NCBI GenBank assembly: GCA_001766655.1 | Contig: MJCC01000005.1 | Location: 867,951-931,950, forward strand | Source: Phytomonas francai | Lineage: Eukaryota > Euglenozoa > Kinetoplastea > Trypanosomatida > Trypanosomatidae | Length of the DNA: 64,000 nucleotides | Reading direction: 5' to 3' | In this document: one piece after another, positions 55,104 to 63,707 of the stretch | How positions within the stretch are numbered: the first letter of the stretch is position 1 | How the letters are laid out: each line of letters opens with the position of its first letter | Made by a program: the position numbers and the translations under genes | The notes under the pieces: generated by a model | Database searches by the model: none | Seen by the model: only the letters and a program-made list of their open reading frames with translations | Told to the model about the DNA's origin: nothing

Positions 55104-57584
55104 TCATAGCTTCAGCTCCCCACGAATCACACTATCAAGAGAATCAATAAAGTCTTCAAAGGTATCGCTATGCGAGCACAACATCTCCACCTCAGAGGAT
55201 GTAATATGAAACTTATAGAAGCGCTTCTTCTCGGTATTCTTACTGGTAACCGCTTCATCGCAACACTGGTCGTGGCGATGGGGCTCCGCTGAAGCCGTCT
55301 CCCCGCTCACAGCCTCCACCTCAAGTCTAGCGATGCGTTCCCTTAACAAATTCATCTGAGCCTCGGAAAGTTTGCGATGTGGAATACGAGCCGCGGCCAC
55401 GCCCATGGGCACGCTCCACATCTTTCTGCTGACGTCACCGTAGTCAGCAGTCCCATTACATGGGACGTCTTCCGCTAAAGTACGCAATTCACACCCCTTG
55501 TCCATACTATTGGTACCGTTGCCCTGCGTGTGCGTCGCACTTCCAAGCCCCGTTAATAAAGACCGTGTACCTTCCTTGGTTTCTTCCACTTTATGGGTTA
55601 GCATGCCAGGCGAACACCAGCCCTCTTGGTTCATCTTAATAGTATCACTTGAATCGACAGTGCTGGGTTGTGTAGTCGATGCGGCATCTCGACGCTCGCT
55701 TCTAAAAGATTTTGTGAGACTTTCCATTATCTCGGTCAACGACACACCTGACGGCGGTGCAGAGTCGCCAAAATGCAGACCAACAATCGCTGCAAGGTCC
55801 TCAAAACGCACAAAGTCCATCCGGACTCGTAGAGATATGCGTCCAGGACGGACGAGCGCAGGATCGAGACGCTCTGGGTGACTTGTGATCAATACCACAA
55901 TACGCCCAGGCGTATCCACGACACCGTCCAGAACGTTTAGCAACCCCGAAAGGTCCAGTTTATCGGTTTGAAGCATATCCAGTATGGAATACTTGGATTT
56001 ACTATTCTTCGATAGGTCAGACTCAGCCACGATCAACTTCCTAAGCAAATCCTTTGGAAATTCATTTCTTGTTGAAGTCACGTTCTCAGTCTCATCAAAG
56101 TCTTCATTATTGTTGTAGGATCTTCCCGCGCCTGCGGATTGCATCAAAGGTTGCCTTCCTGGAATCCCCAATGCCATTGTGGAGCTCAAAGACCCCCCGA
56201 TGTAAGCCATAAAATTATTTTCAGCTGCCTGATTAGTTTGCTTTGATTCCTCTAAGTATACAACATGCTCTTCAAATTCTTCCACTTTTCCATCTTCGCA
56301 GTCGGTTTTATTAGCGGTAAGCACGGCCGGTTTACGCCATTTGAACTTCCGCTGCCGCTCCCGTGCGCACACAAGTGGACTGGTTGCATTTACATCGTCG
56401 AGGAGAAAGATGACATCATCTATCTTCACCGTATGCACATCTGACTCTCCAACACATATATATTGAGGATTCAAGAAAATATCAAAAAGCTGCTGGTTGG
56501 ACTTGACGAGTGAGAGCGGGACTGAGACAATGTGGCGCCCGGTATACGCTGCGAGTGCCTTCACAAACGATGTCTTCCCAGTGCCAGGAGGGCCGTATAG
56601 CAAGAACCCGAGCTTATGTGGAAAGCCCTCCAGGGCAAACCGTCCACGGTGAAAAAGAAAGTCGTCCAGAAGCTTTAAAATGCGTTTGCGGTCAGGGAAA
56701 AAGAGTGTATCAAAGTTCTTGTCATCACTCAGGGTGAATCGCTTGAAAATAGACCTTGAATTGCTGCAGTTATTGGCAAGCTCTTTCTCGTTGGACGCTT
56801 GCAGTTCATAGTAGCTTCGCGTGTTCTTATTCAAATTTGGCAGCTGCGAGATGAAGTAGTTTAGGCACCGCTGCGTGAAGAGCTCCAGGCGTGCGGCACC
56901 ATCGTGCCCCCTCGCTCTCAATCTCACAGTCCGCTCGACGGTCATGACGCCCGAGATGCGGACATGCCGACGGTGATAGCTAATTTCAATACCAGCCTCA
57001 TCCTGCGTATCGACCCAATTTTCTCCAATTGGAAGCCGTACCAGCAGCAAGCGCTCAAGATGCTTAACAGATCGCCTGACGCCATGGGTCACCATGTCTT
57101 CGTCCTTTTCACTCGAAGAGGAGAGGAAAAACGGTGAGGCACGGCTTTCAAACACACGCGACTTGAAAGGATCCACAAGAAGCAGGGTGGACGCCTTGTT
57201 CCGCCACATCTTCGGTGGAATCGGCTTTTTGCTCCACACGTGTTTCGAAAGGTACATAAAAATAGCATTCTGAAGAAGGGTGTTGCGGTCATTCGGCATG
57301 CCGTTGATGTGAAAAACAGCCGCCGAGATCGAGACTATGTTGCGCACCACCCAACCACGGTACTGTGAATAAACATCATGTAAAAACGCATGTACTGCAG
57401 GCCAAAGCGCGCGTGCAAGAGAAACAAAGAATAGAATAAAAACTATGAGTATTTCAGTCCATAAATGGGAATGACCTCCAACAAGAGCACCTAGCATTGG
57501 CTTTTGATTTTGCAAAAAGGCAGTCTCCCTTGGCATGAAGACGCCCTCGGCGTGTTCCATGTCCTTATTTCTAATGTTTAACAT
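55104..57584 (-). CDS. BCS1-like membrane AAA ATPase
   Basis: 826 aa from the ATG at 57584. The frame extends 26 codons further, but without an ATG and across the splice acceptor, so that part is untranslated. One membrane span at about 42-60 (WTEILIVFILFFVSLARAL) is followed by a BCS1_N-like domain (about 75-240) and an AAA module: Walker A GPPGTGKT at 331-338, Walker B VIFLLDD at 391-397, then an insertion of about 145 residues rich in Asn, Glu and Ser, then LLNVLDGVVDTPGRIVVLIT and the arginine-finger region DPALVRPGRI. Sensor 1, usually TNH in BCS1, reads TSH here (567-569). BCS1 translocates the folded Rieske iron-sulfur protein across the inner mitochondrial membrane for complex III; related AAA proteins have other roles, and the insertion and Ser suggest a divergent paralogue. 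Confidence 0.8.
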   Translation of the reverse strand: MLNIRNKDMEHAEGVFMPRETAFLQNQKPMLGALVGGHSHLWTEILIVFILFFVSLARALWPAVHAFLHDVYSQYRGWVVRNIVSISAAVFHINGMPNDRNTLLQNAIFMYLSKHVWSKKPIPPKMWRNKASTLLLVDPFKSRVFESRASPFFLSSSSEKDEDMVTHGVRRSVKHLERLLLVRLPIGENWVDTQDEAGIEISYHRRHVRISGVMTVERTVRLRARGHDGAARLELFTQRCLNYFISQLPNLNKNTRSYYELQASNEKELANNCSNSRSIFKRFTLSDDKNFDTLFFPDRKRILKLLDDFLFHRGRFALEGFPHKLGFLLYGPPGTGKTSFVKALAAYTGRHIVSVPLSLVKSNQQLFDIFLNPQYICVGESDVHTVKIDDVIFLLDDVNATSPLVCARERQRKFKWRKPAVLTANKTDCEDGKVEEFEEHVVYLEESKQTNQAAENNFMAYIGGSLSSTMALGIPGRQPLMQSAGAGRSYNNNEDFDETENVTSTRNEFPKDLLRKLIVAESDLSKNSKSKYSILDMLQTDKLDLSGLLNVLDGVVDTPGRIVVLITSHPERLDPALVRPGRISLRVRMDFVRFEDLAAIVGLHFGDSAPPSGVSLTEIMESLTKSFRSERRDAASTTQPSTVDSSDTIKMNQEGWCSPGMLTHKVEETKEGTRSLLTGLGSATHTQGNGTNSMDKGCELRTLAEDVPCNGTADYGDVSRKMWSVPMGVAAARIPHRKLSEAQMNLLRERIARLEVEAVSGETASAEPHRHDQCCDEAVTSKNTEKKRFYKFHITSSEVEMLCSHSDTFEDFIDSLDSVIRGELKL

Positions 57585-57607
57585 AATTACCTTACAGAGG
57601 TTGACTA

Positions 57608-57637
57608 CTTTATATAGGGAGAGAGAAAGGGGGGGGT
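57608..57637 (-). promoter_or_regulatory. Trans-splice acceptor for the BCS1-like gene
   Basis: Minus strand ACCCCCCCCTTTCTCTCTCC then CTATATAAAGTAG, with AG at 57609-57608. It leaves a 23-nt leader to the ATG at 57584 and rules out longer N termini. Confidence 0.65.
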
Positions 57638-57780
57638 AGTTTATCCCACTGATAAAATGCAAAAAAAAAAAGGGAAGACCAAATACAAGGTGAATAATCT
57701 GGAATGTACTGTAGCCTACGCAACCCTTCTAGTTACGTTTCAATGCTCTTTTTACGATATATATAGATAGATAGATTTGT

Positions 57781-57802
57781 ATATATATATATATATATAT
57801 AT
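57781..57802. repeat. (AT)11 dinucleotide repeat
   Basis: Perfect AT array in the 3' flank of the 440-aa gene. Confidence 0.9.
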
Positions 57803-57983
57803 ACATTTAGAAAGATAAATAGCAACAACAACAGTGCCGTATAATCAACATCAGTAACGATAGCAATAAGATGTGCAAGCGTAATCTTTTATTTACATAG
57901 TTAACCTTCACCCACTCCTCGGCCAAGGATGGCAACGATAGGAAACCCTTGTTCAAGAAACCAATACGGTCACATAAAAAGCT

Positions 57984-59306
57984 TCAAGAGTCTGGAAGTT
58001 TCAACACTTGCTGTTGTCTTTCCTTCTTGTGTTGAAGTTGCCAACGGTTGGGGGTTTCGAGGGGGTACCGTTGAGTAGTCCGGAAGCGCTCATCGGCAGC
58101 AGCATACATCTTCGAGGACGGATCTGCCTGCACACGGTCAAACGTGAGGCGGTAGTCCGTGAAACCGACGCGGCCCAGACAGGGCTTGACGTCATGTGGA
58201 CGCAAAGAAGGCGTATAGGAGGCGATCCACTCAGCCTCTCGTTTGCGATACTTCTTTTCGAGGTCCTTGAAAGTGGTTGTGAGTGGCCTATTGCCCTCCC
58301 TAGGCTCGGCCCGATCATTGCTGGAGAGTTTTGCCTCCACAGACTGCTCTTCCTGTACCGTCTTTTCGCGCTTTAGAGAATCTTTTCCAGAACCCGGAGT
58401 GTCCAGATCGTTAGGGATGGTGCCGTTTAGTTCGGAAAGATCTTCACGCGGGGTAATCGAAGGAAAAGCGCTTCTAAGCACCCTACGACGGGTCCGCTGG
58501 CGATGCCGCGCCACAAGGATGTTTCGACAATACGGGTTAACAAGGGGATCATCGTACTCCAACTGACCACCACCGCGAGCAGTGGCGGCGGCGTACACGC
58601 GTAAATTCTCATTTTCAATGGAACCCGTTGCCTTAACCGTATCGTCATCAGTGTTAATGCCATTTATCATCCCTCTCGAATTTGTCTGAAGTGTTGACGG
58701 TTGCAGCGCGGATATAAAATGGTTTTCAACTGTCTTAACATGACCCTTTCCACGCTTGTTGTCGCATAAGAGTGCCACAATAGCGGGGTGAACTGATTCT
58801 GGCATCGCTGCGGGAGGCTCTCTTCTCCTGTGCCCTCGGGAAGCGATATCAGGGCATCTGATCTCCGTCAAATCCTTGGCCTCAGGGCTGGCTTTCTCCT
58901 TTTTGCTACTCTTCAATACGGAGGATCTTCCATTTGTAGCGGGTTCCTCCCCAGTAGCTACCTCTTGACAAGGCTTCTGTGAGGCTTCGTCCAGGGCCTT
59001 TGTCGCTCCCTTCGACGTACTGCACTGCACTGGCACCTTCAGAGAGGACTGCCGTACCGTACTGTACTCTGAGCGGCAAAGGACCTCTCCAACAGAAAGA
59101 GGGCGACCCCCGCATGGTGCTTTAGCGTTCGTTTTACCCGTGCGTGGCTTGAGGAAAAGCCTTTCAAGCTCTCGGATGCGTCCGGCTTCGAACGTTCGGC
59201 GATTACTACGCCCAGTTAAGAAACGCTCTCGATGTTTTGGGAAGCTACTGAGCTCGAAGCGTTGAAAATTAATGGGAATAGACGCAAGTAATGTATTCGT
59301 GCTCAT
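57984..59306 (-). CDS. Unknown conserved-looking protein, 440 aa
   Basis: 440 aa from the ATG at 59306. I do not recognise a family. There is no signal peptide, membrane span or catalytic motif. The chain is rich in Arg, Ser and Pro. The N-terminal part is mildly basic (RERFLTGRSNRRTFEAGRIR). The middle is disordered. The C-terminal 110 residues look more ordered: a charged helix (FKDLEKKYRKREAEWIASYT), then a run of short turns with aromatic residues (DVKPCLGRVGFTDYRLTFDR, RFRTTQRYPLETPNRWQLQH) and a basic Gln-rich end. Short motif-like aromatic repeats of this kind occur in microtubule- and axoneme-associated proteins of flagellates, so that is a possible direction, without direct evidence. 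The splice signal upstream is weak. Confidence 0.7.
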   Translation of the reverse strand: MSTNTLLASIPINFQRFELSSFPKHRERFLTGRSNRRTFEAGRIRELERLFLKPRTGKTNAKAPCGGRPLSVGEVLCRSEYSTVRQSSLKVPVQCSTSKGATKALDEASQKPCQEVATGEEPATNGRSSVLKSSKKEKASPEAKDLTEIRCPDIASRGHRRREPPAAMPESVHPAIVALLCDNKRGKGHVKTVENHFISALQPSTLQTNSRGMINGINTDDDTVKATGSIENENLRVYAAATARGGGQLEYDDPLVNPYCRNILVARHRQRTRRRVLRSAFPSITPREDLSELNGTIPNDLDTPGSGKDSLKREKTVQEEQSVEAKLSSNDRAEPREGNRPLTTTFKDLEKKYRKREAEWIASYTPSLRPHDVKPCLGRVGFTDYRLTFDRVQADPSSKMYAAADERFRTTQRYPLETPNRWQLQHKKERQQQVLKLPDS

Positions 59307-60325
59307 TATGCTATGTGTTGATGCCTATATATTTGTGTTTTGCAATTTTTGCCTCCTTTCTATTTGACATTTAAAAGCTGCATTGAGTAAATAACATGCA
59401 AAAAAACATGTTCATTAAAAGGAAGAATATGATAACTACAGAAAATAATAAATAAAGAGTATATAGAAATGCACGTCTTTCCGCTCTCAATCAACGTAAC
59501 AAGGGTGGCCACCACTTTATGCCAAATCCATCCATTTAAATGGGAAGGTCGTCCCAACGATAAGTGTGAAATGACTTTTGTTATTCTGGCGGTGTCATTT
59601 AAGAAGAAAAATCATACGTGAGGTGGTACGAAGACATCTAATGCGTAGCAGTACGCAAGTATGGGGCTATAGACGCATCAATAGTGAACTAATTGGATAC
59701 ATGTTGCCGCATGCCTTGTGGCCGTAGAGCAGCAAAAAAAAAAGAAGCTAAATGTCATGGTCACTTCGCTGATTATCTCAGTATGAAATTAGCATAAGCA
59801 CCCCGTCATGCTTCAACTATGTAGCCCTCCGCTACATTGATGCGCTATGTTAAAAATAAAGAACTGTATGTCTAGTGATGTGGGCGTGTGTATAAAGAGA
59901 AGCAAAAAGGGGAAGATGCCCAGATCTATGATGAATGATGACTATGCTATCGAATCAGTTCTCAAAAAGCCTGAGCTATTGTCACTCTAGTGTCTAGTCG
60001 CAGTAAGCATTTCGTCTTTATCCCTTTCAGAGGAAAAAAGCGTGACACCCAATTGAGGTGAGAAGATCTGGCAAGGCTTCAAAGAATTAAAAAAAAAAAA
60101 AGGGAAAGAGAAAAGGGAAAACAAAATTGACGTAAGAAGAATTATAAAACGTAATTTTATATCATATCCGTAGTCTCTGAAGAAGTACTACACACATAGG
60201 CGAACAAAAGTGAGACTACTTACTTTTTTTTTTTAATATAGAATGAAAGAATGAAAATTAGGATAAAAAACATTTGTGAGTCTACCATGGCTCTTTTCTG
60301 GGTCTAGATAGGGCTGCAAAGTGAC
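59307..60325. other. 1.0-kb spacer between RPL11 and the 440-aa gene
   Basis: AT-rich, with A-runs near 59730, 60095 and a T9 run near 60224-60233. I found no credible frame or tRNA. The segment 59640-59740 is somewhat less AT-rich but has only very short frames. Confidence 0.45.
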
Positions 60326-60892
60326 TTATCGTCTGCGGCGGCTCGCAACTCTCTTGACCTTCTTGCCCTTGAGGATGATACCGTCGTGGACCTTCTCGAA
60401 CCACTTCATCGCGTCCTCCTTGGTCAGGCGATGGCTGTGGCCGACGCGCGCGCAGCATCGCTTGCGGTGGGCCACCCGCTCCCCGCGGCGGCCGAGGACG
60501 ACGTAGAAGTCCATGCCGTAAATCCCGGTCGAGGGGTCGTACTTGATCCCGAGGTCGATGTGCTCGCTGATGCCGAACCCGAAGGAGCCGGTGTCCGAGA
60601 AGTTGTAGTTCATCAGCTCGAACTCCTTCACCTTGAGCCCCTTCTCGAGCAGCTCCTCCGCCTTCTTCCCGCGGACGGTGCAGTGGACGGCAATCTTCTC
60701 ATTACGACGGATGCCAAAGGTGCGGACGGTCAGGCGGGCCCGCGAAAGCACGGGAACCTGCTCGCAGAGCTGCTCCAACACCTTTGCCGCGCGCGTCAGG
60801 CGATCACCGCTCTCACCCACGCAAATGTTAATGCACAGCTTGCGCACCATGATCTCCCGCATGGGGTTAGATGCTTTGCTTTCAGCGACCAT
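60326..60892 (-). CDS. RPL11: 60S ribosomal protein L11 (uL5)
   Basis: 188 aa from the ATG at 60892. The sequence matches eukaryotic L11 along its whole length: [20 protein letters not shown], then [60 protein letters not shown], and the basic end with [13 protein letters not shown]11/uL5 sits at the central protuberance of the large subunit next to 5S rRNA and contacts the small subunit and P-site tRNA; with L5 and 5S rRNA it joins the ribosome as a pre-formed particle. Length is close to the usual 175-190. Codons are strongly GC-biased at the third position compared with neighbours, as expected for a highly expressed gene. A splice acceptor lies 24 nt upstream. Confidence 0.98.
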   Translation of the reverse strand: MVAESKASNPMREIMVRKLCINICVGESGDRLTRAAKVLEQLCEQVPVLSRARLTVRTFGIRRNEKIAVHCTVRGKKAEELLEKGLKVKEFELMNYNFSDTGSFGFGISEHIDLGIKYDPSTGIYGMDFYVVLGRRGERVAHRKRCCARVGHSHRLTKEDAMKWFEKVHDGIILKGKKVKRVASRRRR

Positions 60893-60915
60893 TTTGCCAG
60901 TTTAGTTTCCTCACG

Positions 60916-60977
60916 CTATTGCATTATATATATATCAAAAAATAGAAATGTGAATGAAGAAGAATGGGAAAAGCGAG
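60916..60977 (-). promoter_or_regulatory. Candidate trans-splice acceptor for RPL11
   Basis: Minus strand CGCTTTTCCCATTCTTCTTC and further T-rich sequence, an AT run, then CAATAG with AG at 60917-60916. No ATG precedes the RPL11 start. Confidence 0.5.
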
Positions 60978-61161
60978 TAAGAAATTTTGATCAAGAAAAC
61001 AAAGAATGTAGAATTAATACACTTTTCTAGATTGCATTCATACTACGTGTTATGAAATCAGAGTTAGGAATCGTCCACTTTGGAAGCTTCGAACAGAAAA
61101 GTAGAATGGCAGAAAATCGAACACCTTAAAAGGCATTAGCTATTCATAGTTCTACCGAAAT

Positions 61162-61401
61162 TTAGCTATCCTTGTCATAAAGAATAACATGCACATTGCT
61201 TGAGAAGCTCACACGCTTCTTCCTAATGAAAACCCAACCCTTGAGACTGTAGGGCTCAGGGCACCAATAATGCCCATTACCATGACAAACCCTATAAATA
61301 CTTCGTCTTTTCTGGATCGATTTCCCGCGTGAACGCCTCTTTTTGTTCTTTAACAGAGAGCTAAAAATGCCATCATAGAGCATACTGACATACTCATCCA
61401 T
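61162..61401 (-). CDS. Small basic protein of unknown function (79 aa)
   Basis: 79 aa from an ATG at 61401, the first ATG after a textbook splice acceptor (18-nt leader). It starts with an acidic, hydrophobic helix (MDEYVSMLYDGIFSSLL), has a very basic centre (KNKKRRSRGKSIQKRRS), then a Cys/His-containing stretch (YRVCHGNGHYWCPEPYSLKG) and a beta-rich end (KGWVFIRKKRVSFSSNVHVI). The two Cys and two His could bind a metal, but no known finger fits. Basic charge near the RPL11 gene might suggest RNA or ribosome contact, but neighbours are not functionally linked in these genomes. No family recognised. Confidence 0.6.
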   Translation of the reverse strand: MDEYVSMLYDGIFSSLLKNKKRRSRGKSIQKRRSIYRVCHGNGHYWCPEPYSLKGWVFIRKKRVSFSSNVHVILYDKDS

Positions 61402-61419
61402 GGTTCACCGTATATATGC

Positions 61420-61439
61420 CTACAAAAAGAAAAGAAGAC
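61420..61439 (-). promoter_or_regulatory. Trans-splice acceptor for the 79-aa protein
   Basis: Minus strand GTCTTCTTTTCTTTTTGTAG with AG at 61421-61420, 18 nt before the ATG. Among the clearest acceptors in the window. Confidence 0.65.
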
Positions 61440-61652
61440 CTTTTTTAGATACTAATTCTCTAAAGAGCAAAATAAACGTGTAATTGTATAAAGGAGTAAA
61501 GAGAAAATCATAACATGTTAAGTTTGCATATTTGGATTCTTAGAGTTGATAAAAATAATAACACAAGGAGATGAAAATGCGTTTGTGCATCTGAAATGAA
61601 AGGACTCATTTCTTTCTCCTTGCCTCCATTTTGTTGGACCGGTTCGTTACCT

Positions 61653-62552
61653 TCAAATCTCTTTACTTGCGCGTCCCTGGCTAACTTTTCCTGGTAAGTT
61701 GTCCCTATCTAATGTAGAAGGGGGTAGGAAGTGGAAGCGGAGAGCCCAAAACAGTGGGTCTTTGTACAACAGAGCCTCCTCGTCAGAGTCAACGTATGGG
61801 TAGGTTAACTCCTCATCACGCGAAAGAGGGCCTGCTGCCAAAACCATAACGTAAAAGGGAGTCTTTGTCGATATTACCCTTGCGCAGGGGGACCTCCTCG
61901 CCCGCTGCATGGCATCAGCGGAAAAAGTCAAGAGAGTAGTGATATTTGGGGTATCGCCGTGGTTAATCAGATCAACAAAAGGAACAAGAGCTGGACCTCC
62001 AAAGACCTCCTCACTGAACGGGACTTCAACGCAACGACTCTCACACAATGCGTGCGCGCGCCGCAACCTATCCAATTCAACATTCAGACCGCAAGAACGG
62101 AGAACATTGTGTGTGTTTTTAATAATATCATCGTTGACCCTCTGAATGCTGTGAAACCTCCGCATCAAGACATCCCCGAGCCTTTCTCTTAAGGAAGACT
62201 CAGACGCGCGTTCAATCGAGATAAAATTTAAGTAATCCGACAAAATACTAGGTGGCTCCATTGAGAGAGCGGTCAACGCAATAGTGAGTAAGCTTTCTCT
62301 GCTAAACTCAACCTGAGCCTCATCAATACGATGACAAACGGTCGATAGGTGAGTCCCTAACTGTTTCCCCCACGGCGACGCTAAAGAAAGAATTGGGGCA
62401 GTGCAATACGAGAAAGGTATCGCCGCGATCACCTCGCCCTCCGCGATGCTTTTCGAGCAGACCAATCCCTGACAATTCTTTTCAGCAATATGCTGCCGCT
62501 GCACAAAGGGGTTTACATAGACCCCAGCCCTAGCAAGAATCTGGGACCACAT
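61653..62552 (-). CDS. SET-domain protein (SETD3/SETD6 or Rubisco-methyltransferase-like)
   Basis: 299 aa from the ATG at 62552. The N-terminal SET half includes GLVCSKSIAEGEVIAAIPFS, matching the glycine-rich start (G...A...I..GE.I..IP) of split-SET lysine/histidine methyltransferases. After a helical insertion (the iSET region, SRESLLTIALTALSMEPPS onward) the second half has ALVPFVDLINHGDTPNI, which holds the D-x-x-N-H signature that contacts S-adenosylmethionine, and then PLSRDEELTYPYVDSDEEAL, where the E-E-L-x-x-x-Y motif supplies the catalytic tyrosine region. The C-terminal substrate-binding helical domain of Rubisco LSMT-type enzymes is very short or missing, since the protein ends about 45 residues later. 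The substrate (a lysine or histidine of a ribosomal, actin or other protein) is unknown. Confidence 0.8.
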   Translation of the reverse strand: MWSQILARAGVYVNPFVQRQHIAEKNCQGLVCSKSIAEGEVIAAIPFSYCTAPILSLASPWGKQLGTHLSTVCHRIDEAQVEFSRESLLTIALTALSMEPPSILSDYLNFISIERASESSLRERLGDVLMRRFHSIQRVNDDIIKNTHNVLRSCGLNVELDRLRRAHALCESRCVEVPFSEEVFGGPALVPFVDLINHGDTPNITTLLTFSADAMQRARRSPCARVISTKTPFYVMVLAAGPLSRDEELTYPYVDSDEEALLYKDPLFWALRFHFLPPSTLDRDNLPGKVSQGRASKEI

Positions 62553-62945
62553 GATCTAGGATTCAATAAATAAATAAATAGATATTATTTATATATTTAG
62601 TGATACAATAAAAGAAACATTAACAAAAAGAATGTCAAACTATGGATGGGAAAATGGTAGAATAACTTTTGCTTAATTATTTGCGGTTCCTTAAAAAGCA
62701 AATAAGTAAGAGCAAAACAAAATCAATATCCATACTGATCTTCTACATATTTTCCTTTCCCAAGACTATCCAATTATTCTCCCCGCTCACCCCCTTTTTC
62801 GTGTGTACGTACGCCTTCCCCGTAGAAGCTTATCTCACACTTCCGCTAGTTAAAATTTTGTAATAAAGTGTAATGCATTTTGATGGTAATCTGCACAGGT
62901 ACTTCATTTGTAAATTCAAACCAACACCTTCGATTGTTACTCCAT
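62553..62945. other. Spacer between ERCC1-like and SET genes
   Basis: 393 bases, AT-rich, with short AAAT-type runs next to the SET start. No coding or RNA signal recognised. Confidence 0.5.
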
Positions 62946-63707
62946 CTACAAATTCATATCTTCGTCATCCTCCATGTTTCGTATCCGCTCCAGGGCTTGT
63001 CGAACGGCCTCCGGTGTCTTGTCTGTCTGCACATTCTCAAAGAGGCTTGGCTTTGGAACCATGTCCGATACGAACGGCGTATTGAAGAGGTCATGTACTT
63101 TCTTGGTTTTCTTCGGGCCAAACCCCGGGATATCGACAAGAGTATCGGCCGAACACAAAAGGAGATCAGCGACACTCTTGCATCTATTAGAGGCCCGCAC
63201 GATATCGCTCCGCGTAACTATTTGAGGGGATTGCGTCAGGGCCTCGATGAGTACAGGAATCGGGGCTGAGCTGTCGCCCGACGAGGTATCCTGACCTAGG
63301 GTTGCGACCGATGAATAGGAAGATGAGGAGAGTGTTTCTAATAACTGCGCTACCTCCTCGGCAGTCCAACAAAATACAACGCTGCACTGGTACTGAAGGC
63401 CACAATCAATATTAATCCACGAAAGTGTTTCAACGGACGCCTCTGATGCTGCCATAAGAACCACAAGTAAAATTGCTTCGCGTGAATTGGAACATTTAGC
63501 TTTAATAATGCGCTCAATAAGAAGAGTGCGGTTTCGCTTTGCCTCAAGAACACGATAATCGTAAAAAAAAACCTTAGTTCGTCCGCAGTGATAATCGCAT
63601 TCAATGAATTTCTCGATACTCACACTGAAGGATGCTGAACGATGCCTAAGGAGAGAACGGGTGACCTCGTCCGTAGACAAAGCGTCCCTTACTGTGATCG
63701 TGTTCAT
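62946..63707 (-). CDS. ERCC1: ERCC1/Rad10-like DNA repair nuclease subunit
   Basis: 253 aa from the ATG at 63707. The central domain follows the inactive nuclease fold of ERCC1: YDYRVLEAKRNRTLLIERII, then SREAILLVVLMAASEASVET, and CSVVFCWTAEEVAQLLETLS, which aligns with human TLILAWSPEEAGRYLETY. The C-terminal part is a tandem helix-hairpin-helix: IVRASNRCKSVADLLLCSAD, then TLVDIPGFGPKKTKKVHDLF followed by NTPF, matching human [21 protein letters not shown]. ERCC1 pairs with XPF, which carries the active ERKxxxD nuclease motif; the pair cuts DNA 5' of bulky lesions and acts in crosslink repair and recombination. As expected, the ERKxxxD motif is absent. The N-terminal extension that binds XPA in humans is lacking or very short. 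Confidence 0.85.
   Translation of the reverse strand: MNTITVRDALSTDEVTRSLLRHRSASFSVSIEKFIECDYHCGRTKVFFYDYRVLEAKRNRTLLIERIIKAKCSNSREAILLVVLMAASEASVETLSWINIDCGLQYQCSVVFCWTAEEVAQLLETLSSSSYSSVATLGQDTSSGDSSAPIPVLIEALTQSPQIVTRSDIVRASNRCKSVADLLLCSADTLVDIPGFGPKKTKKVHDLFNTPFVSDMVPKPSLFENVQTDKTPEAVRQALERIRNMEDDEDMNL

Larger units (their letters stand above)
57585..57983. other. Spacer with AT repeat
   Basis: 399 bases holding the BCS1-like splice acceptor, a GATA-type run near 57765-57777 and an (AT)11 repeat at 57781-57802. Nothing else seen. Confidence 0.5.
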
